In this document: positions 42,410-52,973 of the stretch, piece by piece
Layout of the letters: each line of letters begins with the position of its first letter
How positions within the stretch are numbered: position 1 is the stretch's first letter
NCBI GenBank assembly: GCA_964433345.1
Contig: CAYSQJ010000010.1
Location: 24,221-88,220 of the forward strand
Source of the DNA: Ga0077527 sp964433345
GTDB taxonomy: Bacteria > Pseudomonadota > Gammaproteobacteria > Burkholderiales > SG8-41
Direction: 5' to 3'
DNA length: 64,000 nucleotides
The notes under the pieces: generated by a model
Seen by the model: only the letters and a program-made list of their open reading frames with translations
Told to the model about the DNA's origin: nothing
Databases searched by the model: none
Program-made: the position numbers and the translations under genes

Positions 42410-42679
42410 TCAGTCGACCGTGGCGGTCTTCGGCGGCATCTGCGCCTTCGATTTGCGGCCGGGGGCGGCAGGCGGGATATATCCCGAGATGCGGCAGAGG
42501 ACGGATTCGATCTCCTTGCCGTCCTTGTAGCGGATCGAGCGGCAGGTCATTACGGCACCCTTGGCATGCAGGTCGGCCACGCGGGCGCGCACCGTCGCCA
42601 GCGAAAGACCTGTCGCGGAGGCGATCTCGGAGTCGAGGCGCTCGCCACCGTTTGCCAAATAATCCAGGATTGCTTGCAT
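42410..42679 (-). CDS. small winged helix-turn-helix protein
   Basis: An 89 aa protein. MQAILDYLANGGERLDSEIASATGLSLATVRARVADLHAKGAVMTCRS reads as a winged HTH: helix, then SEIASATGLSLATVRARV as the recognition unit, and a wing with RSIRYKDGKE. The C-terminus (PPAAPGRKSKAQMPPK) is a basic, flexible tail. An AAGGAG site lies 8 bases before the ATG. Its own terminator follows. It might be an autonomous repressor; the target is unknown. Similar small HTH proteins occur in betaproteobacterial plasmids and chromosomes. Confidence 0.65.
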   Translation of the reverse strand: MQAILDYLANGGERLDSEIASATGLSLATVRARVADLHAKGAVMTCRSIRYKDGKEIESVLCRISGYIPPAAPGRKSKAQMPPKTATVD

Positions 42680-42849
42680 CTGAAAGCTCCTTGTCGGATT
42701 GCAGTCTGTGGGTGAGGCGCGGGCACTGGGCCACGGCGCCACAGGCGGGAAGCCGGATCATACAGGAAGTGGCCGCTAACCTGCCAAAAATGTCCACATT
42801 ACGGTCTTCCCGGCACTGAAAAGGTGTCGCGATCTGTCGTCAACGGTGC

Positions 42850-43602
42850 TCAACTTCCGGCTAAAAAGGCCCTAAGCCCGTCGATCACGATCAGTTTAAG
42901 CGCCAGCGCGATGAGCATGGTGTTGAACACGATGAGGAAGGTCTTCTCGTTGAAGCCGGTCAGCACCTTTTTGCCGAAGGAGGTGCCAACCACCACGGCA
43001 ACCGTCATCAGCACCAGCATCAGGCCGTATTCGGCGAAGCTGAAGCCGACCAGCGTGAAGGCGGCGATCTTGAACAGATTGCCGATGAATCCGAAGAAGC
43101 CCAGTGTGCCGACGACGTCTTCCTTCTTCAGGTCCTTGCGGATGATCAGAGCGCCAAGCACCGGGGCGATGACGCCGACGATCATGTTCAGCGCGCCGGT
43201 GACGAATCCCAGAGGAATGAAGGCCCACAGCGGAAACTCCTTCGGCGCGTAGCGCTTGAGGTGACGCAGGAACAGGGTCAGCAGCACGAAGAAGCCGATC
43301 AGGATCTGCACCACTTCCTTGGGCATGCCCTGGAACATTTCCAGTCCCAGCCATACGCCCAGCGGCAACAGCAGGCTGAAGCGGATGATCAGCGGCCAGG
43401 CCATGTGTTTGCGGAACAGCCATACGCGCCAGGTGTTGGAGGCGAGCTGTACTACACCGTGCGCGGGAATCGCCGCGGCGGGCGGCATGAACAGCAGCAT
43501 CAGCGCAATCAGGATGGTGCCGCCGCCGGCTCCGGCCACAGCGGTCAGAGCAGAAGTGCCGAAGGCGGCGAGGGTGAGCAGGGTGATGTCGAGCCAGTCC
43601 AT
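42850..43602 (-). CDS. TauE/SafE family sulfite exporter-like protein
   Basis: A 250 aa membrane protein with eight predicted segments. The two family repeats start with AVAGAGGGTILIALMLLFMPPAAAIPAHGVVQLASN and GFVTGALNMIVGVIAPVLGALI. TauE/SafE proteins export sulfite or organosulfonates, but many are of unknown specificity. The AT-rich IHF-like site lies 4 bases before the start codon. The gene sits alone between the small HTH and the MFS gene. Confidence 0.9.
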   Translation of the reverse strand: MDWLDITLLTLAAFGTSALTAVAGAGGGTILIALMLLFMPPAAAIPAHGVVQLASNTWRVWLFRKHMAWPLIIRFSLLLPLGVWLGLEMFQGMPKEVVQILIGFFVLLTLFLRHLKRYAPKEFPLWAFIPLGFVTGALNMIVGVIAPVLGALIIRKDLKKEDVVGTLGFFGFIGNLFKIAAFTLVGFSFAEYGLMLVLMTVAVVVGTSFGKKVLTGFNEKTFLIVFNTMLIALALKLIVIDGLRAFLAGS

Positions 43603-43605
43603 ATG

Positions 43606-43618
43606 TAAGTATTTGATT
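43606..43618 (+). promoter_or_regulatory. AT-rich IHF-like motif at the TauE gene start
   Basis: TAAGTATTTGATT fits YAANNNNTTGATW exactly (IHF consensus read on the other strand) within an AT-rich island, 43601-43640. It is only a few bases before the TauE start codon, so bound protein would touch the translation or promoter region. Confidence 0.4.
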
Positions 43619-43682
43619 ATATTGATAATTTTTAGAATATGCGGCGAGGCTTATTGTCGCGCCATTTGCGCGGCTGACAGGC

Positions 43683-44900
43683 TCAGGTTTTTACCGGTTC
43701 GGACGTCGGCTCGTCCGGCAGCAGCCAGACGATGCCGGCCTTCAGCGCGGCGATGCCGGCCATGATCCACAGTGCGTTGGCGAAGCCGATACTTTTCACC
43801 ATCGGTCCGAGAATCCATACCGCCAGCGAACTGAAACCGAAGGCGACGGTGAGTCGCATGCCGGCCACGCGCGAGCGCAGGCGGTCATCAACATAGCGCA
43901 CGATCATCGCGTCAGTGAATGGAATCGCGCCGAACACGAACACCATCACTGCGAGCAGCGCGACGAACAGCCCCCAGTCCTGGGAATGTGCGGCCCAGAT
44001 CAGCAGCGGGATCTGGATGATCGAGATCCACAGCTGCAGCGGCTTGAAAGGTACCCGGTCGATCAGGCGTCCGACGACGATCTGCGCGAAGGACGCGATG
44101 GTGTAGATCACCGCCAGCAGCGTGCCGATCACTGCGGGGTCTTCGATGACGCCGCGGAAACCCTCGGCCAGCAGCTGTGCGTTGCCGTTGGTGGTGAAGT
44201 TGAAGAGGATGGTGCTGACCGCGGCGGCGGAGGTCATCACCATGAAGGCGCGCATCAGCATTTCCGGCGTCAGCGTGACCTTGGCCTTGCCGCCCTTGCG
44301 TTTGGCGGGCGCCTCGGTTTCCTTCGGGCAGGTCATCGCGAACATGATGCCGCAGGCGATCGATACCAGTCCGGGAATCACGAAGGCGGCGCGCCAGCCG
44401 ATCCACTTGACGAGAAAGCCGGTGACCAGCGCGGCCACCGCGATGCCGAGATTGCCGGCCAGTCCGTTGAGCCCGATCACCGCGCCGGGATTGGGTACGT
44501 TCTGCACCAGCATCGGGATGCCCACCGGATGATAGATCGCGGCGAAGGCACCGAGCAGCGTCAGTGCCGCCGCAAGCTGCCAGGCATTCTGCGTCGCCGC
44601 CACCAGCATTGCCGACAGGCCCATGCCGACGAAGAAAATGATCATCATGCTGCGCCGGCCCCAGAGATCGCCGAGGCGGCCTGCGGGCAGCGCGCCGAGG
44701 CCGAACAGAGCGAAGGCGCCGACGCTGTAGGGCATCAGGTCGGTCCAGTTGTCGTAGCCGAATTCAACGGCGATCGTTGCCACCGCGGTGGCGAAGATCA
44801 GCAGGAACATGTGGTCGATGGCGTGTCCGGTGTTCAGCAGCAGGCGCACTGTTGCGGAAAAACCGGTCGGGGGGGAGATGGTGTCGGTGGCGGTTGTCAT
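43683..44900 (-). CDS. MFS transporter
   Basis: A 405 aa, twelve-helix major facilitator. Motif A appears as GALPAGRLGDLWGRRSMMIIFF, and the second half has VGRLIDRVPFKPLQLWIS. A Lys-rich cytoplasmic loop (ETEAPAKRKGGKAKV) separates the two halves. The Asp in NTGHAIDHMFLLIFATAV near the N-terminus lies inside helix 1. It is divergent from an AraC regulator with 65 bases between, so the two probably form a substrate-responsive pair. Substrate unknown. Confidence 0.9.
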   Translation of the reverse strand: MTTATDTISPPTGFSATVRLLLNTGHAIDHMFLLIFATAVATIAVEFGYDNWTDLMPYSVGAFALFGLGALPAGRLGDLWGRRSMMIIFFVGMGLSAMLVAATQNAWQLAAALTLLGAFAAIYHPVGIPMLVQNVPNPGAVIGLNGLAGNLGIAVAALVTGFLVKWIGWRAAFVIPGLVSIACGIMFAMTCPKETEAPAKRKGGKAKVTLTPEMLMRAFMVMTSAAAVSTILFNFTTNGNAQLLAEGFRGVIEDPAVIGTLLAVIYTIASFAQIVVGRLIDRVPFKPLQLWISIIQIPLLIWAAHSQDWGLFVALLAVMVFVFGAIPFTDAMIVRYVDDRLRSRVAGMRLTVAFGFSSLAVWILGPMVKSIGFANALWIMAGIAALKAGIVWLLPDEPTSEPVKT

Positions 44901-44965
44901 GAGAGCGGATTCTGCTAGAGTCGGAGCCGTCTGTCTTTCGAATATTTGCCTGAAACTTCTCAGAA

Positions 44966-45808
44966 ATGGACAAATCCCGCCGCCGTCATTCCCCGTCCAA
45001 GCCGGCAGTCGCGAGCGAACACCCGGTCATCGGGGATCTCACGCGGCCGCTGGTGATGCGGCGCACCGCCTATCCGGCCGGCCACCACATCCGGCCGCAC
45101 TGGCATACCCGTGCGCAGTTCGCCTTCGCGGTCGCCGGCACCATGCGCGTGCGCAGCGCGCGTCATGCGTGGATCGTGCCGCCGTCACGCGCCCTGTGGC
45201 TGCCCGCCCGCACGATTCACGAAATCCAGATGCATGGTGTCGTCGAGATGCGCAGCCTCTACCTCGATGACCGTGCCGCCACCGGCATGCCGGCGGATTG
45301 CGTGGTCCTCGAAGTGACGCCGCTGGCCCGCGAACTGATCGTGCGCGCCGCGGCCTTGCCCGGAGACTACGATCCCGAAGGTGATGACGGCCTGCTGATG
45401 CGGCTGCTGGTCGCCGAAATCCGTCGCCTGCCGGCCTGTGCCCTCGATCTGCCGCTGCCTGAAAGCGCTGACCTGATGCATCTTTGCGAGGGCATCCTCG
45501 CCGATCTCTCGACGCGGCGGCCGAGCGCCAGCGATGCCGGCGCGATGCGCACCAGCGCGCGCACGCTGTACCGGCGTTTCCTGCGTGAAACCGGCATCAC
45601 CTTCGCGCGCTGGAAACAGCAGGCGCGGCTGCTCGAGTCGATCCGCCGGCTCGCGGCCGGGGCCCCAGTGACCACGGTGGCCATCGACCTCGGTTACGAG
45701 AGTCCTGGGGCGTTTTCGACGATGTTCCGCCGTGCGCTGGGTGTCGCGCCGCGGGACTTCGCCGCATCGGTGCCCGCGGCTGCGACGGCGAAGCGCGGCT
45801 CTACCTGA
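44966..45808 (+). CDS. AraC family transcriptional regulator with cupin sensor
   Basis: A 280 aa regulator. The N-terminal cupin (YPAGHHIRPHWHTRAQFAFAVAGTMRV) carries the metal-type His residues. The C-terminal HTH pair includes SARTLYRRFLRETGITFARWKQQARLLESIRRL and VTTVAIDLGYESPGAFSTMFRRALG. It resembles the RhaS/YdhB type of MFS pump regulators. Divergent from the MFS gene; its 3' end overlaps the FGase-like gene by 8 bases on the opposite strand. Confidence 0.9.
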   Translation: MDKSRRRHSPSKPAVASEHPVIGDLTRPLVMRRTAYPAGHHIRPHWHTRAQFAFAVAGTMRVRSARHAWIVPPSRALWLPARTIHEIQMHGVVEMRSLYLDDRAATGMPADCVVLEVTPLARELIVRAAALPGDYDPEGDDGLLMRLLVAEIRRLPACALDLPLPESADLMHLCEGILADLSTRRPSASDAGAMRTSARTLYRRFLRETGITFARWKQQARLLESIRRLAAGAPVTTVAIDLGYESPGAFSTMFRRALGVAPRDFAASVPAAATAKRGST

Positions 45809-46586
45809 GGAAACGCTGGTAAAAAGCGGCGATGGCCTGCGCGCTGTCCCTGGCCGTGCGTTCCAGCGTTGCGGATTCGCGCAGGTCGCGGCCGAACTCG
45901 AGTTGCATTGCGTCTATGCCCTGATCGCGATGGCTGCCATAGGTGTCGACGGTGTAGCCGCCGATGTAATTGCGCGCCTCGACGCGATCCGTCGGTGAGC
46001 TGTCGTTGCCGGGGACGATGGCATAGCCCAGGGCGGCGAGGCGGCCGAACACGCTGTCCGGGCCGGTGACCGCCGCTGCGCCGGCGCGTGCGAGCAGTGC
46101 CTGAACGGTATCGCCATGGCGCGTGCCGCGCAGGATCGAGTCGCGGTATGCGCTCTGGCCGTGGATGTCGAACAGCATTGCCGCGGGATGGCGGGCGCGC
46201 AGCTCGTCGACCTGTTTGCGGATTGCTCCATGGTAGGCGTCATAGGCCGCAGCGCAGCCGGGGTCGGCATAGGCTTCGCCGGAACGGCGGTTGGCATCGA
46301 TGTACTTGCGATGGAAGCGTGCGATTACCAGGTAGGGTGCCTTGCCCGTCAGACGCTGCAACTCTTCGGCGATGGCCAGCGTCAGGCGTTCGGTCGCCGT
46401 GTCCGGGCGGTTGACGAAGCGGGTGCCGACGGGGCGGCGTTCGCCGCATCCCGGCACTTCACCGAGGCCGCCATGCGGGGCGGCAAGGATGACCGGCAGT
46501 TCGCCCGGGCGCACCAACACGGTGTCGTTGCCGTGGGCCAGGGCCGAGGCGGATGCAAGCAGGACGGCGAACAGCAGACGGATCAT
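45801..46586 (-). CDS. N-formylglutamate amidohydrolase-like protein (exported)
   Basis: A 261 aa protein with a signal peptide (MIRLLFAVLLASASALAHG). Family blocks: LPVILAAPHGGLGEVPG, YLVIARFHRKYIDANRR, LFDIHGQSAYRDSILRGTRHG and DAMQLEFGRDLRE. These match the FGase fold (Pfam FGase), which contains a zinc-dependent hydrolase with His/Asp/Glu ligands. The signal peptide makes a catabolic role in histidine breakdown unlikely; a periplasmic amidase is more likely. No hut genes nearby. Confidence 0.8.
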   Translation of the reverse strand: MIRLLFAVLLASASALAHGNDTVLVRPGELPVILAAPHGGLGEVPGCGERRPVGTRFVNRPDTATERLTLAIAEELQRLTGKAPYLVIARFHRKYIDANRRSGEAYADPGCAAAYDAYHGAIRKQVDELRARHPAAMLFDIHGQSAYRDSILRGTRHGDTVQALLARAGAAAVTGPDSVFGRLAALGYAIVPGNDSSPTDRVEARNYIGGYTVDTYGSHRDQGIDAMQLEFGRDLRESATLERTARDSAQAIAAFYQRFLR

Positions 46587-46622
46587 GCGCGTGATCTCGG
46601 GGGCAATCGGGTGGGCAGTGAC

Positions 46623-46649
46623 AAAAAAACGCCGCGCGGTGCGCGGCGT
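46623..46649 (-). terminator. rho-independent terminator after the Bug receptor gene
   Basis: The stem ACGCCGCGC-ggt-GCGCGGCGT (46629-46649) is followed on the minus strand by a T-run (46628-46623). It lies 22 bases after the stop codon of the Bug receptor gene at 46671. Confidence 0.85.
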
Positions 46650-46670
46650 TTCAGTACGTTCAGCGTTGGG

Positions 46671-47642
46671 TCATTTCTGCTTGGCCCCGGAGATCCGGAC
46701 CAGTTCGATGATGCGCTTGTTCTCTTCGTTGCGCCAGGCGTCGAGCGCGGCACGGTCGCCGCCGACAACCTCGAGGCCGAGATTCTTCAGCCGCTCGCCG
46801 AAGGCCGGCTCGCGCGCCGCGGTGACGATTTCCTTGCTGACCATGCCCATGATCGAAGCCGGAGCCTTGACCGGGGCGACGATGCTGTACCAGGCATTCA
46901 TCGAATAACCGGGTACCACCTCGCCGATCGCCGGAACGTCGGGGATCAGCGCCGAGCGCTTCGCCGTGGTCACGCCCAGCGGGCGCAGCCGCCCGGCCTG
47001 GATGTGCGGGAAGGCCGCGGGCAGAACCGCGTAGGTGGTCTGCACTTCATTGGCAAGCGCGTCGGTGATCGCCTGCGCGACCCCCTTGTAAGGCACGTGG
47101 AGCATATTGATGCCGCTCAGGTGGTTCAGCATCACGCCCGAGAGGTGTTCAGATGCCCCGGTTCCGGCAGAGCCGTAGCGGATCTTGCCCGGCGATTTCT
47201 TCGCGAGATCGATCAGTTCCTTGAGCGATTTCGCCGGCAGCTGGTTGTTGGCGAGCAGCACGAAAGGCGTCACGCCGATCAGCGACACCGACTGGAAGTC
47301 GCGCTGCAGGTCGAACTTGATGTCGGCCAGCACTTGCGAGGCGACGAACAGCTGGGAGGTCAGCATCATCCAGGTGTAGCCGTCGGGCGCGGCGGCGAGC
47401 GTGAGGTCGGCGCTGATCGCGCCGGCGGCGCCGGGCCGTGAATCGACGACGATGCGCTGTTTCCAGGTCTCATAGAGCCGGTCGGCTAGCAGGCGCGAAA
47501 TGATGTCCGGTCCCGAGCCGGGAGCGCTGCCGATGATCAGGCGGATCGGCTTCTCGGGGAACTTGGATGACTGGGCCTGGGCAAGGGGTGCGGCGAGCAG
47601 CGCCGGCACGACCATCGCGGCCAGCAGTTTCAGGGTGCACAT
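46671..47642 (-). CDS. Bug family tripartite tricarboxylate transporter receptor (TctC-like)
   Basis: Periplasmic solute receptor, 323 aa. A signal peptide (MCTLKLLAAMVVPALLAAPLAQAQS) precedes FPEKPIRLIIGSAPGSGPDIISRLLAD and VDSRPGAAGAISADLTLAAAPDGYTW, the typical Bug ligand loops. The start at 47642 has a GAGGAGG site upstream; the longer reading at 47708 would put residues before the signal. It is an orphan receptor without tctAB nearby and ends at a strong terminator, so it is monocistronic. Confidence 0.92.
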   Translation of the reverse strand: MCTLKLLAAMVVPALLAAPLAQAQSSKFPEKPIRLIIGSAPGSGPDIISRLLADRLYETWKQRIVVDSRPGAAGAISADLTLAAAPDGYTWMMLTSQLFVASQVLADIKFDLQRDFQSVSLIGVTPFVLLANNQLPAKSLKELIDLAKKSPGKIRYGSAGTGASEHLSGVMLNHLSGINMLHVPYKGVAQAITDALANEVQTTYAVLPAAFPHIQAGRLRPLGVTTAKRSALIPDVPAIGEVVPGYSMNAWYSIVAPVKAPASIMGMVSKEIVTAAREPAFGERLKNLGLEVVGGDRAALDAWRNEENKRIIELVRISGAKQK

Positions 47643-47716
47643 CGGATATTCCTCCTCGGTGGATGTTATTTGTTCCTGAATGATCGTTAATTTTTGCCCG
47701 CAGGGCAACCATTCCC

Positions 47717-49006
<1,290 letters not shown>

Positions 49007-49085
49007 GTCGTTACGGGCCGGAGTTGCTGCAGGTCATTGGCTTGAAGCGGGAAGGGATGAGGCATGAACGGGGCATCAACACGCG

Positions 49086-49118
49086 AAGGCCCGCGAACCC
49101 TGTGGATTCGCGGGCCTT
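49086..49118 (-). terminator. terminator-like inverted repeat after the thiolase gene
   Basis: Perfect 12-base arms AAGGCCCGCGAA (49086-49097) and TTCGCGGGCCTT (49107-49118) with a 9-base loop. The hairpin is 28 bases after the thiolase stop (minus strand). There is only a short T-run, so termination may be weaker than at the other hairpins. Confidence 0.7.
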
Positions 49119-49145
49119 GCCTGCGGACAACGGGGCTACCGGGAT

Positions 49146-50336
49146 TTACATGCGCTCGAATACCGCCGCGATGCCCTGTCCGCCGCCGATGCACATGGTC
49201 ACCAGCGCGTATTTGCCGCCGGTGCGCTGCAGTTCATACAGCGCCTTGACCGTCAGGATCGCGCCGGTGGCGCCGATCGGATGGCCGAGTCCCACGGCAC
49301 CGCCGTTGGGATTGGTCTTCTTCGGATCGAGCTTGAGGTCGCAGGAAACAGCCAGCGCCTGCACTGCGAAGGCTTCGTTGGATTCGATGACGTCCATGTC
49401 CTCGATCTTGAGCCCGGCGCGCTTCAGCGCATTCTGCACCGCCGGCACCGGACCGATGCCCATGATTTTCGGATCGACGCCGGCCAGGCCGTAGGACACC
49501 AGCCGCGCCATCGGCTTCAGCCCGGCTTTTTTCGCGGCTTCCTTTTCCATCAGCACCACCGCGGCAGCGCCATCGTTGATGCCCGAGGCGTTGCCGGCGG
49601 TGACCGAGCCGCCTTCCTTCTTGAATACCGCGCGCAGCTTGGCGAGGCCTTCGAGCGTGACGTCGGCGCGCGGATGCTCATCGCGGTCGAACACGGTCGT
49701 GCCCTTGCGGGTCTTCAGTTCCACCGGCAGGATCTGTTCCTTGAAGTAGCCCTTGTCGATGGCGTTGATCGCGCGACGGTGGCTTTCGACGGCGAACTCG
49801 TCCTGTTGCTCGCGCGAGATCTTCCACTGCGCGGCAATGTTTTCGGCGGTGATGCCCATGTGCACGGTATCGAAGGGATCGGTCAGCGCGCCGACCATCA
49901 TGTCGACAACGCCGCCGTCGTTCATGCGCTGGCCCCAGCGCAGGGTGGGCATCAGGTAACCGCCGCGGCTCATCGATTCGGCGCCGCCGCCGACTGCGAC
50001 ATCGCAGTCGCCGAGCATGATGCCCTGTGCCGCGGAAACGATGGCCTGCATGCCGCTGCCGCAGAGCCGGTTGACGGTGAGTGCGGTGGTGTCCTGCGGC
50101 AGGCCGCCCTTGATGCAGGCGACGCGGGAGAAGTACATGTCCTTGGCTTCGCCGTGGATCACATTGCCGAACACCAGCTGGCCGACCTGCTTCGGGTCTA
50201 GCTTCGCCCGGCTGACTGCTTCCTTGACCACCTGACCGGCAAGCTCGGTGGGCGCGACGTCCTTCAGTGCACCGCCGTAATCACCAATCGCGGTGCGCAC
50301 GCCGCTCAACACGACCACTTCGCGTCCATTTGCCAT
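49146..50336 (-). CDS. acetyl-CoA C-acyltransferase (thiolase)
   Basis: A 396 aa thiolase II-type enzyme. The first active Cys is in NRLCGSGMQAIV (C92), the His is in GGAVGLGHPIGATGA and the second Cys is in VTMCIGGGQGIAAVFE. NEAFAVQALAV is typical. It condenses or cleaves acetoacetyl-CoA or 3-ketoacyl-CoA; BktB/PhaA-type biosynthetic or degradative use cannot be told apart here. No PHB synthesis or fatty-acid genes are next to it. Confidence 0.93.
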   Translation of the reverse strand: MANGREVVVLSGVRTAIGDYGGALKDVAPTELAGQVVKEAVSRAKLDPKQVGQLVFGNVIHGEAKDMYFSRVACIKGGLPQDTTALTVNRLCGSGMQAIVSAAQGIMLGDCDVAVGGGAESMSRGGYLMPTLRWGQRMNDGGVVDMMVGALTDPFDTVHMGITAENIAAQWKISREQQDEFAVESHRRAINAIDKGYFKEQILPVELKTRKGTTVFDRDEHPRADVTLEGLAKLRAVFKKEGGSVTAGNASGINDGAAAVVLMEKEAAKKAGLKPMARLVSYGLAGVDPKIMGIGPVPAVQNALKRAGLKIEDMDVIESNEAFAVQALAVSCDLKLDPKKTNPNGGAVGLGHPIGATGAILTVKALYELQRTGGKYALVTMCIGGGQGIAAVFERM

Positions 50337-50347
50337 TGTGTTCTCCG

Positions 50348-50360
50348 TAAGTCATTGATT
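50348..50360 (+). promoter_or_regulatory. AT-rich IHF-like motif upstream of the thiolase gene
   Basis: TAAGTCATTGATT fits YAANNNNTTGATW at each fixed base. It lies 12 bases before the thiolase start (minus strand) and is followed by TTAAAGTAAAATTG, again AT-rich. Confidence 0.4.
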
Positions 50361-50467
50361 TTAAAGTAAAATTGCCAACTTGAAGAGGGCGGGCAACCGA
50401 GGGGAAGCCAAAGTTTACGCCGCCCCCATGACAGTGTCGAGGCGATGCCGCGATGCGGCATCCCGGG

Positions 50468-51337
50468 TCAGTGGCGGGTGGGATCTGCCGGGGCCGGAGT
50501 CGAGACGGCAAAGATCTGTTCACTGTCGACGGCATCAAAAGCGTAGCGCCGGTTGCAGAACTCGCAACGCACTTCGACCTCGCCGCGTTCGGCGATCACG
50601 CTGCGCACCTCGTCGCGGCCGAGCATGCGCAGCATGCCGGTCACGCGCTCGGGTGAGCACGAGCAGCGGAAGTACACCGGCTTTGGCTCGAACACGCGCA
50701 GGTCTTCTTCGTGGAACAGGCGGCGCAGCAGGGTCTGCGGTGCGAGTCCCAGCAGTTCCTGCGGCTGCACGGTGCCGGCGAGGTGGCCTATGCGCGGCCA
50801 GGCATCGTCGTCGGCGTCCGGGTGCCCGGGCAGCTTCTGGATCAGCAGCCCGGCGGCGCGGTGTTCATCACAGGCGAGCCACAGCCGGGTCTCGATCTGT
50901 TCGGAGGCCGTCATGTAATGCTCCAGCGCGGCAGCGATGCTGGCGGCCTCGAGGTCGACCACACCCTGGTAGCCCTGCTGGCCGGAATCCGGAAGCAGGC
51001 TGATGGCGAAGCGGCCGCTGCCGAGCAGGGCGCGCAGATCGCCGTCCGGAACATCGCCTTCCCACTTCGCGGTCGCGCGCATGGCGTGTCCCGCAGCACA
51101 TTCCACGACGATCAGCTTGACCGGCCCGCTGCCCTGCAACTGCAGCAGTATGCTGCCTTCGAACTTGAGCGTGGCCGCGAGCAGTGCGCCGGCAGCCATC
51201 AGCTCGCCGAGGGCGCGGCGCAGCGGCGGCGGATAGTCATGACGTTCGGTGACGGCCTGCCAGGTCGCGGCCAGTTGCACGAACTCGCCGCGGATCGGCG
51301 CGTGCTCGAACAGAAAACGCTGCAGGGTATCGCTCAT
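50468..51337 (-). CDS. hslO: redox-regulated chaperone Hsp33
   Basis: A 289 aa cytosolic holdase chaperone activated by oxidation. The zinc-binding cysteines are seen as CSC in VYFRCSCSPERVTGML and CEFC in VEVRCEFCNRRYAF, giving the C-x-C and C-x-x-C pairs. The N-terminal chaperone domain contains LGSGRFAISLLPDSGQQGYQGVV. Ends PADPTRH. The gene is 10 bases downstream of the glycosyltransferase gene on the same strand and may be co-transcribed. Confidence 0.96.
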   Translation of the reverse strand: MSDTLQRFLFEHAPIRGEFVQLAATWQAVTERHDYPPPLRRALGELMAAGALLAATLKFEGSILLQLQGSGPVKLIVVECAAGHAMRATAKWEGDVPDGDLRALLGSGRFAISLLPDSGQQGYQGVVDLEAASIAAALEHYMTASEQIETRLWLACDEHRAAGLLIQKLPGHPDADDDAWPRIGHLAGTVQPQELLGLAPQTLLRRLFHEEDLRVFEPKPVYFRCSCSPERVTGMLRMLGRDEVRSVIAERGEVEVRCEFCNRRYAFDAVDSEQIFAVSTPAPADPTRH

Positions 51338-51347
51338 CTGCCGTTCA

Positions 51348-52973
51348 TCAATTCTGCTGCCGGCGGTACAGCCGCAGGCGCTCGTCCTTGTCGCCGGGGC
51401 GATGACCTTCCCAGATTTTTTGCCATTGCGGGGGCAGGATCATGTCGTCGAGCGGCACACCCTGCACCAGCAGCAGGTCGCAGGCGGACTGCGGTCTGGT
51501 TTCCAGGCGCTCGGAGCGGATGTCCGCGAAATAATGCAGCATCGCGCGCTGCGCCTCGCCGAGGTCGCGGCTGGCCATGCAGCGGTACTGCGCCGGCATT
51601 GCGCGCTGCATGTCGGCGATCACCGAACGGTAGCTCTTGGTGGTGTCGACCCAGCCGATGAACAGCGTGGCGAGCAGCGCCCAGACCGCGGTGATGCCGC
51701 CGGCCCAGATGGCGATCGGTTGTTCGGGACTGCGCGGCAGCCGCGCGACCAGCGCGAACCAGCCCGCGGTGTAGGCGAGGCCCAGCACGAAGGGCAGCAG
51801 GCGAAAACCGAAGTCATATCCCGGACGTATGGTGTGCAGGTGCTCGTGCAGTCTTGCCGGCACGCCGAGTTCCAGTGCGCCCCAGTAGAACCAGCCGACG
51901 AGGATGAAGAAGGTGAAGGCCATGACGCTGAACCAGTACCAGCCATTGGCCGCACCCCTTCGCAGCGGATCGACGCCGGGAACCGCAAGCAGTGCCAGCG
52001 GCACCAGCATCGGCAGCGCATAGAGTTCACGCGATTCAGCCGCGCTGCCGAGCATCAGCAGGGTGACCAGGAAGCCCAGAAGCGGCAGCAGCAGCGACGG
52101 CGCAGTGGCCTGCCCGGTTTTGAGTGCGCGCCACAGTGCCCACAGCGCGAGGGGCCACACCGGAAAGGCATACCAAGGGAGGGTGCGCAGGTAATAGCCG
52201 AGGCCGCCCAGCATATCGCGAGTGCCGAGGAAGCGCGAGAGGTTTTCGCCCTGGACCCAGGCCGCAAAAAGCGCCGGATCGTGCTGCTGCAGCAATAGCG
52301 GCCAGATCGCCAGCCAGGGCAGTGCTGCAGCAACTGCAACGGTCAGCGTCAGGGCGTACTGGCGCTTGCGCCAGTGGGCACCGAACACCGGCAGCAGCAG
52401 CGCAATGACCACGGCCATCACCGCCTCGGGTATGCCCTGGGTCATGAAGATGAGCCCGCAGGCGGTGCCCAGCCAGAAGCCCCCGGCCGCGGCGCGGCGC
52501 AAGGCCAGTGCCGCACCATGGTAGGCCATCGCAAAACCCGCCAGCGCGGCGACATCGGGGATCAACTGGTGGCCGCGCACCACCAGGCCGAGGCAGCCGA
52601 GCAGGAGCAGCACCGCAGTGAGTCCGTGGCGCGGCCCGTTCAGTTCGCGGGAGGCGAGCGCGCTGAACAGCATCGCCAGTCCGATCCAGAGACCTGCCGA
52701 GAGCCGCGCGCCGTCGTGCAGCGGCAGCAGCGGAGAGAACAGCCAGGCGCTGGCCGCGGCAACGAGGTGGAACAGCGGCGGTTTCTCGATGAAGGCTTCG
52801 CCGGCGATCTGGGGGATCAGCCAGCTGCCGCCCTGCAGGATTTCATACACCACGCCGAAGGTATAGGCCTCGTCGGGCTTCCAGGGGTCGTGGGCAACGA
52901 GGCCCGGCAACAGCCAGGCCAGGCAGAGGATGGCAATCAGCAGGGGACGCAGGGCGATGCTCACGGCAGACAC
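51348..52973 (-). CDS. ArnT-like glycosyltransferase family 39 protein
   Basis: A 541 aa membrane glycosyltransferase. The Asp-Glu pair in HDPWKPDEAYTFGVV, following the first membrane segment, and the EKPPLFHLV block are typical of the GT39/ArnT group (GT-C fold). About ten more hydrophobic segments follow, and a soluble C-terminal domain (about residues 430-541) lies in the periplasm. It transfers a sugar from a polyprenyl phosphate donor to lipid A or another acceptor; no arn genes nearby, so the acceptor is unknown. It lies 10 bases upstream of hslO. Confidence 0.85.
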   Translation of the reverse strand: MSAVSIALRPLLIAILCLAWLLPGLVAHDPWKPDEAYTFGVVYEILQGGSWLIPQIAGEAFIEKPPLFHLVAAASAWLFSPLLPLHDGARLSAGLWIGLAMLFSALASRELNGPRHGLTAVLLLLGCLGLVVRGHQLIPDVAALAGFAMAYHGAALALRRAAAGGFWLGTACGLIFMTQGIPEAVMAVVIALLLPVFGAHWRKRQYALTLTVAVAAALPWLAIWPLLLQQHDPALFAAWVQGENLSRFLGTRDMLGGLGYYLRTLPWYAFPVWPLALWALWRALKTGQATAPSLLLPLLGFLVTLLMLGSAAESRELYALPMLVPLALLAVPGVDPLRRGAANGWYWFSVMAFTFFILVGWFYWGALELGVPARLHEHLHTIRPGYDFGFRLLPFVLGLAYTAGWFALVARLPRSPEQPIAIWAGGITAVWALLATLFIGWVDTTKSYRSVIADMQRAMPAQYRCMASRDLGEAQRAMLHYFADIRSERLETRPQSACDLLLVQGVPLDDMILPPQWQKIWEGHRPGDKDERLRLYRRQQN

